Below are positions 58,581-64,000 of a stretch of DNA of 64,000 bases, piece after piece. Positions within the stretch are counted from its first letter, which is position 1. Each line of letters opens with the position of its first letter. The notes beneath the pieces were generated by a model, which saw only the letters and a list, made by a program, of their open reading frames with translations, did not search any database and was not told where the DNA came from. Both the position numbers and the translations under genes were made by a program. This DNA comes from Desulfarculus sp. GTDB lineage: Bacteria; Desulfobacterota; Desulfarculia; Desulfarculales; Desulfarculaceae. The DNA lies in the NCBI GenBank assembly GCA_003605055.1, contig QZKP01000012.1:103641-167640 (forward strand), given 5' to 3'.

Positions 58581-59761
58581 GGCCGGGCCCTTCGGCCGGC
58601 CAGGCCGGCGGCGTCCAGAAACTCGGTCAGGCCCCGGCCCAGGGCCGCCTCCACCCGCTCTTGCAGCAGCCGGGCGTTGCGCCAGCGGCGTTGTATGTGG
58701 CTGCGGGCCTGGGGATCGCGTCCATGGCGGGCCAGACCCTGGCCGAAACGCTCCTCCAGGGTGGTGAGCCGGGTTCCCTGCACCAGCTTGTCGGCCAAGT
58801 GCACCAGCCCGGCCTCGTTCAGGGGCCCTTGCGGGGCCGCCGCCAGGTCCACATGTGCGGCCACCACCCCGGCCACGCGGCCGTATCCCATGTCCCATAG
58901 CATCTCTGCGCCGGCCGCGGCGTGGGTGGGCCGGCCCTTGCCCAGGTCGTGCAGCAGGCCGCCGGCGGCGATCAGCCGCAGGTCAAGCTCCTGGCCTTGG
59001 GCCCGCAGGGCCCGGCCCAGCGCCAAGGCCACGCGGGTGACCAGGCGGCAGTGGGCCCAGAGTTCCGGGCCCAGGCCCCGCACCTCCCGCACCAGGGCCA
59101 GGCACTCGGCCGGGCTGGGCAGGTCGTAAAGGGGCAGCTCCCGCAGCAGGCGGGCGTGGGCCTGGGGCGTGTCCAGGTCGCGCAGCATGAAACGGTCGGC
59201 CGCCGGCACCTCGGCTGCCTCCGCGGTCTTATCCAGGAAGCCGCGCAGCCCCTGGGGCCCGGACCAGGCGGCCAGCTCCGGGGTTAGATTGACGGCGATG
59301 AGGGGAGGGTGGCCGCGGCGGCCCAGGAAGGTTGGCAGCAGCACCCGGCCGCGGCCGGCCCGCCAGGCCGCCAGCAGGCGGCCCAAGGTCTGCACCCGCA
59401 CCAGGGGCACGTCCACCGGCAGCACGAAGAAGGCCCCCGTCCCGGGAGGCAGGGCCGCCACGCCGGCCAACACCGAGGAGAACATGCCCCTGGCGTGGTG
59501 CGGGTTGTACACCGCCCGGACGCCCAGGGACTCCACCGCCGGGGCCAGCTCGCCAGCCCGGTGGCCCAGCACCACCAGCACCGTGTTGAGGCCTGCCTGT
59601 TTACAGACCCCCACCGCCCGGGACAGAACCGTCTCCGCGCCCAGGGGCAGCAGGGCCTTCAGGCGGCCCATGCGCTCCGAGCGGCCCGCGGCCAAGATGA
59701 CCGCCGCTACATCGGCCAGCCTGGCCTTTGCTTCGGGGGGATTGGGGTGCTGTGAGTTCAA
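58577..59761 (-). CDS. MobA-like nucleotidyltransferase fused to an HD domain (DVU_1551-like)
   Basis: A 394-aa two-domain protein. Residues about 17-210 form a MobA/MocA-type nucleotidyltransferase (ILAAGRSERMGRLKALLPLG, then FFVLPVDVPLV and FLGRRGHPPL); such enzymes add CMP or GMP to molybdopterin. Residues about 230-375 are an HD phosphohydrolase-type domain (HCRLVTRVA, LLHDLGKG, AAHVDLA) with intact His-Asp metal ligands. The same architecture is known from Desulfovibrio, where it occurs near molybdenum hydroxylase genes; none is seen here. It is co-translated with the histidine phosphatase. The biochemical role is inferred from the domains only. Confidence 0.87.
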   Translation of the reverse strand: MNSQHPNPPEAKARLADVAAVILAAGRSERMGRLKALLPLGAETVLSRAVGVCKQAGLNTVLVVLGHRAGELAPAVESLGVRAVYNPHHARGMFSSVLAGVAALPPGTGAFFVLPVDVPLVRVQTLGRLLAAWRAGRGRVLLPTFLGRRGHPPLIAVNLTPELAAWSGPQGLRGFLDKTAEAAEVPAADRFMLRDLDTPQAHARLLRELPLYDLPSPAECLALVREVRGLGPELWAHCRLVTRVALALGRALRAQGQELDLRLIAAGGLLHDLGKGRPTHAAAGAEMLWDMGYGRVAGVVAAHVDLAAAPQGPLNEAGLVHLADKLVQGTRLTTLEERFGQGLARHGRDPQARSHIQRRWRNARLLQERVEAALGRGLTEFLDAAGLAGRRARP

Positions 59762-59919
59762 CCGTTGCGCCGCGTCCAGTTGTCCGCTGCCTAGCTTACC
59801 ATGCCGCCAGGGAAAAGTTTGCTTTTGGCCAGCCCGGCTTTATCATCATAAGAAAGGGTTGGTGCCAGCCCCAAGGTGCGCCGGACCCAGGTAAAGAAGC
59901 CAGGACAGGGAGAGTCGGC

Positions 59920-60354
59920 ATGTCTGACACGTTGCACATAGTGTGTCCCCAGTGCGGGGCGGTCAACCGGGTGCCCGCGGCCAAAGCGGGTCAGGACCCG
60001 GTTTGCGGCAAGTGCCGCACGCCGCTTTTGGCCCCCCGGCCCCAGGAGGTGGACGGCCAGACCTTTGCCAAGATGCTGGCCCAGGACGACCTGCCCCTGC
60101 TGGTGGACTTCTGGGCCTCCTGGTGCGGGCCCTGCAAGACCATGGCCCCGGCCTTTGCCCAGGCGGCCCAGGCCCTGCACCCCCGGGTGCGGCTGCTCAA
60201 GATCAACACCGAGCAGGAGCAGGCCCTGGCCGCCAACTACGGCATCCGCTCCATCCCCACCATGGTCCTGTTCGCCGGCGGAGGGGAAAAGGCCCGGGTG
60301 TCCGGGGCCATGCCCGCCGAATCCATCGTGCAGTGGGCGCGCAGCCAAACCTAG
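59920..60354 (+). CDS. trxC: Thioredoxin 2 (zinc-ribbon thioredoxin)
   Basis: Thiol-disulfide oxidoreductase (144 aa) of the thioredoxin 2 type. The N-terminal zinc ribbon has Cys-9, Cys-12, Cys-29 and Cys-32 (CPQC and CGKC); the thioredoxin fold follows with the active site WASWCGPCK (Cys-69 and Cys-72) and the cis-Pro in SIPTMVLF. The length and layout match E. coli TrxC. ATG 59920 is chosen because GGGAGAG lies 6 nt upstream and the zinc ribbon starts directly after it. It is divergent from the nucleotidyltransferase-HD gene and followed by a long non-coding stretch; it probably forms its own transcription unit. Confidence 0.95.
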   Translation: MSDTLHIVCPQCGAVNRVPAAKAGQDPVCGKCRTPLLAPRPQEVDGQTFAKMLAQDDLPLLVDFWASWCGPCKTMAPAFAQAAQALHPRVRLLKINTEQEQALAANYGIRSIPTMVLFAGGGEKARVSGAMPAESIVQWARSQT

Positions 60355-61018
60355 CCCGGCTCGGGGGCAGAGTCCCGGCGCGGGGCGCCCGCCAGGAGTC
60401 CGGGGCAAGGGGTGCTGGATATTCGGCAGTGCGATGAAATATCGTATTTCTTACAAAGCAGTGATTACTAAATCGTCATATTGGCGGTTTCCCAGCGGGC
60501 GGCCAGGCGGCCGCGCCCCAGGCCTATTTCTCTAATTAACCAGAACGATTAGTTTAATTAGTTTTACTTATTGCTTAGGTCAAGATGGCAGGCATTTTGC
60601 TTCCAATAAAAGTGACTGAACCCGAGACAGCTTATGCAGCGGAAAGAACTGGGCCCAGCCTCGGGCCATAGCGTAACAATAGTTGGGGCGTCGCCCTGAG
60701 GGGTCCGATAGGGTTGCGTGCGCCATTTTACAATACTGGCCCGGGAAAAGGGCAAACCAGCCAGGGCAGAGGTCTGCCCCGGCCGACCCCAATCTGCAGC
60801 CGTTTGGCTGTGGATCGGCCATGCGGCTTTCAGAGCAAAGAGCCCCTGACAGCAGGGCCCATATCCAATGATTGACTGGTCAGTTAAGTAATGCTAATTT
60901 ATATTAATAGGTTATATTTTATTCCGCTAACCGGCGGTGAACGGCCCGCCGATTCTGATCAAAGCGAAGGCCTTTTTAAAGGCAGATCAAATCGGTTATT
61001 GCGATGATACGAGGAAAA
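60355..61018. other. 664-bp non-coding region with structured and AT-rich blocks
   Basis: No supported ORF. It contains a perfect inverted repeat GAAATA-TCG-TATTTC (60436-60450); an AT-rich block at 60520-60610; three consecutive hairpins at 60736-60820 (CTGGCCC/GGGcaaaCCAG; GGGCAG-AGGT-CTGCCC at 60764-60779; GGCCGA/TCGGCC at 60781-60820 with inner CAGCC/GGCTG); and a sigma-70-like promoter for the next genes at 60872. The hairpin cluster lies upstream of that promoter, so it is not part of their leader and may be a separate RNA or a DNA-binding region. Confidence 0.45.
60872..60900 (+). promoter_or_regulatory. Sigma-70-like promoter of the barrel/FecR genes
   Basis: TTGACT (60872-60877) and TAATTT (60895-60900) are spaced exactly 17 bp apart in an AT-rich stretch; transcription would start near 60907, giving a leader of about 110 nt before the ATG at 61019. 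A TGAC-TG-GTCA inverted repeat overlaps the -35 box and may bind a regulator. Confidence 0.55.
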
Positions 61019-62566
61019 ATGAAGTTTAATTGCCGATGCAAAACGAGCCGCCCCCAGGCAGGGGCTGCCCTGTTAGTTATACTGGCGCTGGTGTTCTTGG
61101 CCGCCGGCGCTCTCGCCGCGGAGCAGGCCAGCCAGGTGGACGTTCTGTTCAACCAGGCCCGCTTTGACCTGATGAACGGCCACTATCAGCAGGCCCTGGA
61201 CAAGCTGGAGCAGGCCCGCCGGCTGGCACCTGAGGACAAGCGCCTGACCCTCTGGAAGGTCAAGGTGCTGCGGGCCCTGGGACGGGACAAGGAGGCCCTG
61301 GCCCTGAGCGAGTCGGTGCTGGAGCAGGACCCTAGCCTGTACGGGCCGCTGCACTTCGAGGCGGCCCAGATTCTCTTCGGCCAGGGTCAGACCGAGCGGG
61401 CCCTGCAGCATCTGCGCGACGCGGAGAGCGTGCAGCGGGGCGAGGCCCTGCTGGCCCAGATGGAGCTCCTGCTGCAAAGCGGGGAGTACGAGGCCAGCGC
61501 CATCATCCCCAGCCGCGCCGGAGAGCTTAAGCCCACAGAGCGCCAGGAGCTGCTGCTCAAGCAGGCCATGGCCTACTACCGCAACTACGACTATGACAAG
61601 GCCCTGGAGAGCCTGGCCAAGGCCAAGGCCGAGGCCCCCAACAGCAACACGGTCAAAGCCATTAACGCGCTGGAAAAAGAGATAAAACTCATAGACCGGC
61701 CCTGGTGGCTGGGCGCCAGCGTCTCCTACGTTTACGACAGCAACGTGTTCTTGGACCCCCTATACCAGGACCCGGCCCACGCCGCGGCCAGCGGCCGCTC
61801 CGACTCGGCGGCGCTGGGCGAGGTATGGTTCGGGGCCCGCCTGGCCCGCTGGAGCGGGGTCAGCCTGGGCTTCACCGGCCACGTGCAGTACATGAATTAC
61901 TTCAAGGAGACCGACGCCAGCTACTCCTACTGGGCGCCGGGGCTGTATCTGGCCTGGGGCAAGTACCGCTGGGGTTTCCGCCTGCCCTACAGCTTTTATT
62001 ACTATTATCACACTGGCCGCATGACCGACTGGAGCCAGATTCACAGCTTCACTCCCATGGTCTATTGGCAGATGACTTCCAAGCTAAAGACCTACTTCAC
62101 CGGTGTGTTTCTGCGCCGCACCTACTTTGACGACCGCTCGGACGCCTACCACTGGGGTATGGTGATTGATCACGTCTATACTTTCAGCGCCCCCAGCAAC
62201 TTCCTCAAGCTCTCCTACCGCTACGACGTGGAGGATGCCGACGACGGGATCAGCGGCTACACCGGCTTCGAGGTGACCTTGGCCGGCGGCCGGCGGGTCT
62301 GGGGGCCGCTGAGCGCCGAGGCGGGCGTCACCTGGGCCCGCTACGACTACGACCGGCGCCAGGAGTGGACCCTGAACTTTAGAGATTTCGACCGCTCCGA
62401 CGATCAGATGCGCTACTACCTGGAGCTGAAATGGAGCCTTCCCCAGTGGTGGAACGTCAAGCTCAGCTCCTACTACATAAACAACGACTCCAACGTGCAG
62501 AGCAACGTCAGCCCTTACGACTACAACAAGTACGTCTTGATGATGACCATCACCAAGTATTTCTAG
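61019..62566 (+). CDS. TPR-containing outer-membrane beta-barrel protein
   Basis: Exported protein (515 aa) with a signal peptide (1-34, GALAAEQ), a TPR-like helical repeat region (about 40-220; repeated patterns such as GHYQQALDKLEQARRLAPED) and a C-terminal part (about 230-515) with alternating aromatic and polar strands ending in a terminal Phe (ITKYF), the signature of an outer-membrane barrel. The layout recalls surface lipoprotein assembly modifiers, where periplasmic TPRs feed a barrel, but no lipoprotein partner was recognised. ATG 61019 has GAGGAA just upstream; an ATG 15 bases earlier is less likely. It is co-directional with the FecR-domain gene 25 bp downstream, which may be its partner or cargo. 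Confidence 0.82.
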   Translation: MKFNCRCKTSRPQAGAALLVILALVFLAAGALAAEQASQVDVLFNQARFDLMNGHYQQALDKLEQARRLAPEDKRLTLWKVKVLRALGRDKEALALSESVLEQDPSLYGPLHFEAAQILFGQGQTERALQHLRDAESVQRGEALLAQMELLLQSGEYEASAIIPSRAGELKPTERQELLLKQAMAYYRNYDYDKALESLAKAKAEAPNSNTVKAINALEKEIKLIDRPWWLGASVSYVYDSNVFLDPLYQDPAHAAASGRSDSAALGEVWFGARLARWSGVSLGFTGHVQYMNYFKETDASYSYWAPGLYLAWGKYRWGFRLPYSFYYYYHTGRMTDWSQIHSFTPMVYWQMTSKLKTYFTGVFLRRTYFDDRSDAYHWGMVIDHVYTFSAPSNFLKLSYRYDVEDADDGISGYTGFEVTLAGGRRVWGPLSAEAGVTWARYDYDRRQEWTLNFRDFDRSDDQMRYYLELKWSLPQWWNVKLSSYYINNDSNVQSNVSPYDYNKYVLMMTITKYF

Positions 62567-62591
62567 GCACCCAGGAATAGGGGGCAACACC

Positions 62592-64000
62592 ATGTTTAAC
62601 AAAACCGCAGCCTATCTCCAGGGCGTGCTCCTGCTGGGCCTTTCCCTGGCGGCCCTGGCCGGGGCGGCGGAGCAAATACCGGCTGGCTACGTGGTGCGGG
62701 TCCAGGGTCAGGCCCAAGTGGTCAACCAGGCCTTGGGCCGCAAACTGGCCGTGAGCCAGAAGATGGCCTTGTTCCAGGGCGACCGCATCACCACCCAGGC
62801 CCGTTCCCTGGTGGAGATCGCCCTGGCCGACGACTCGTTGCTGCAGTTGGGCGCCGAGTCCATTCTGGATCTCAGCCAATTGCAGGTGGACCCGGCGAAC
62901 AAGACGCGCAGCGCCGAGTTGGGCCTGCCCCTGGGCAAGGTGCAGGCCCTGGTCAACGACCTATTCAAGCGCGGCCAGCGCAAGTTCGAGATCAAGACCC
63001 AGAACGCCGTGGCCGGCGTGCGGGGCACCCTTTTGATGGTGCTGGCCCTCTCGGCCCAGAAGACTCAGGTGGTCAGCTACGACCATCCGGTGGAGGTTTA
63101 CAACCGGGCCCGGCCCGACAAGCGGGTGGTGGTGGCCCAGCTGCACATGACCACGGTTCAGGACCAAGAACCCCCCACCCCGCCGCAGCCCATAACCATC
63201 CAGCAGTTCGAGGGACTGCAAAAGAGCCTGCAGGCCTCCCGGCAGGAGAGCGAGCAGCAGAGCAGCTCCAGCGGCGAGCAGCCCACCGCCGGCCTGAACC
63301 AGGCCTCGCCCCTGACCGTCGGCCAGACCCAGGCCGCGAGCCCGGCGCCGGCCGACGACGCGGAAGGCCTCAGCCAAGGCAAGGCCCTTGGGCTGGCCAA
63401 GCAGGCGGAAGACTCCGGCGACCCCCCTGGCCAGGGCAAGGCCTTGGGCCACGACAAGCAGGACGACGGCTCCGGCGGCTCCCAGGGCCAGGGCAAGGCC
63501 CTGGGGCTGGCCAAGCAGGAGGAGAAGGCGGCCGGAGGAGCCAAGGGCCAGGCCAAGGGTCTGCAGAAACAACAAGAAGAATCTGGCGGGTATCTGAGCA
63601 AGGCCTGGGGCCTCATCAAGAAGCAGTTGGGCCTCTCTACTAAGGACAAGACCCAGGACCGCTACCGGACCAGGGACACGGTTCTGCACACCCTAAGCGA
63701 CCGGGATTTGCCGGCGGAAGAGCAGGGCCTGTCCTCGGAGGTGCGGCGCAAGGAACGCGAGCGCCAGGGACTGGAGCTGGGCGAAGACAAGGACCTCGCC
63801 CCCGGCCAGGGCGCTGGGGTTGAGGCCACCCCCGGCCTGGTGCAGGCCGGCCCCTTGCAGCAGACCGCCGCGGGCGCGGCGGGCGGCGGCCGGGCTGACT
63901 CCCCGGGCGGCAGCGCCTCCCTGACTCAGGGGGCCGGCGGCGCGCCTGGTCAGAGCGGCGGGGCGCCCGGGCAGGGCGGCAGCGGCCCGCCGGGGCAGGG
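62592..64000 (+). CDS. FecR-domain exported protein with Gln/Gly/Lys repeats (partial, 3' end outside)
   Basis: The frame stays open to the window edge (469 codons). A signal peptide (about 1-25, LAALAGAAEQ) leads to a FecR domain (about 28-165): VVRVQGQAQVV, FQGDRITTQARSLVEI, and the characteristic VAGVRGTLLMV motif. From about residue 190 the sequence becomes low-complexity, with a 19-aa unit around GQGKALGLAKQ present three times (nt 63378, 63435, 63492) and a degenerate fourth, then a Gly/Pro/Gln-rich tail. Such FecR proteins without an anti-sigma region occur in surface-associated loci. It was found by reading the frame from the ATG at 62592, which has GGGGG about 9 nt upstream. It could be a surface or secreted adhesin-like product of the neighbouring barrel. 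Confidence 0.85.
   Translation, partial: MFNKTAAYLQGVLLLGLSLAALAGAAEQIPAGYVVRVQGQAQVVNQALGRKLAVSQKMALFQGDRITTQARSLVEIALADDSLLQLGAESILDLSQLQVDPANKTRSAELGLPLGKVQALVNDLFKRGQRKFEIKTQNAVAGVRGTLLMVLALSAQKTQVVSYDHPVEVYNRARPDKRVVVAQLHMTTVQDQEPPTPPQPITIQQFEGLQKSLQASRQESEQQSSSSGEQPTAGLNQASPLTVGQTQAASPAPADDAEGLSQGKALGLAKQAEDSGDPPGQGKALGHDKQDDGSGGSQGQGKALGLAKQEEKAAGGAKGQAKGLQKQQEESGGYLSKAWGLIKKQLGLSTKDKTQDRYRTRDTVLHTLSDRDLPAEEQGLSSEVRRKERERQGLELGEDKDLAPGQGAGVEATPGLVQAGPLQQTAAGAAGGGRADSPGGSASLTQGAGGAPGQSGGAPGQGGSGPPGQ
63370..63580 (+). repeat. 57-bp tandem repeat within the FecR-domain gene
   Basis: The coding unit for a 19-aa repeat recurs at 57-nt spacing (GKAL codons beginning at 63378, 63435 and 63492) with a degenerate fourth unit about 60 nt later. 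Each unit contains a basic GKALG(L/H)(A/D)KQ core and an acidic spacer. Confidence 0.75.

Noticed and set aside
60751..60758. Second GGCAAACC with nearby hairpins, considered as a riboswitch for the barrel gene
   Set aside because: The other riboswitch elements are missing, and the best promoter for the barrel gene (60872) lies downstream of the structure, so it would not be in that mRNA leader.

Overview
The window is GC-rich and very densely coding. It is almost entirely devoted to importing organic acids, activating them with CoA and oxidising the acyl-CoAs. There are no rRNA or tRNA genes, no CRISPR array and no insertion sequence. The mix includes five acyl-CoA dehydrogenases, five AMP-forming CoA ligases, TRAP importers of both the TAXI and DctP type, two LivHMGF ABC importers, NtrC-type regulators with a clear sigma-54 promoter, a split methylmalonyl-CoA mutase and a MobA-like/HD protein of the kind found in Desulfovibrio. 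This suggests a high-GC, anaerobic, fatty- or aromatic-acid-degrading member of the Desulfobacterota (former Deltaproteobacteria). The assignment is inferred from gene content, not from a marker gene.

Region by region: (1) 1-4351, minus strand: a TAXI-TRAP importer and an IclR regulator. (2) 4494-7186, plus: acyl-CoA dehydrogenase, lipoate ligase-like protein, IscU/NifU-like scaffold. (3) 7326-18105: a catabolic operon for enoyl-CoA hydratase, acyl-CoA dehydrogenase, acyl-CoA carboxyltransferase, both methylmalonyl-CoA mutase subunits, an HMG-CoA-synthase-like/DUF35 fusion, a thiolase and a 3-hydroxyacyl-CoA dehydrogenase. Two paralogous GntR regulators bracket it. (4) 18415-30207, minus: an eleven-gene run, dctPQM followed by a Cys-less thiolase-fold protein with a DUF35 partner, a BKACE-type cleavage enzyme, two CoA ligases, a MaoC hydratase and two acyl-CoA dehydrogenases. 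(5) 31027-57683, plus: two tandem modules of the same design, each made of a histidine kinase, a sigma-54 activator, a periplasmic receptor, LivHMGF and a CoA ligase. Module I ends in a ligase-nitroreductase fusion; module II carries an extra receptor, a second ligase, a membrane protein and an acyl-CoA dehydrogenase. (6) 57990-64000: a histidine phosphatase, a nucleotidyltransferase-HD protein, thioredoxin 2, a TPR/beta-barrel outer-membrane protein and a FecR-domain protein cut by the window edge.

Taken together the genes form several parallel sense-import-activate-oxidise routes: a two-component system senses an acid, a dedicated importer brings it in, an adjacent ligase makes the CoA ester, and dehydrogenase, hydratase and thiolase or aldolase steps shorten it, with propionyl units apparently handled through methylmalonyl-CoA. 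The most interesting signals are the duplicated sigma-54 modules, with a perfect -24/-12 promoter in one and a 19-bp repeated putative enhancer in the other; a strong GC-rich hairpin at all four receptor-to-permease junctions; the Cys-less thiolase/DUF35 pair, which resembles a retro-aldolase; the ligase-nitroreductase fusion; and a truncated duplicate of a receptor gene. Substrates cannot be read from the sequence.
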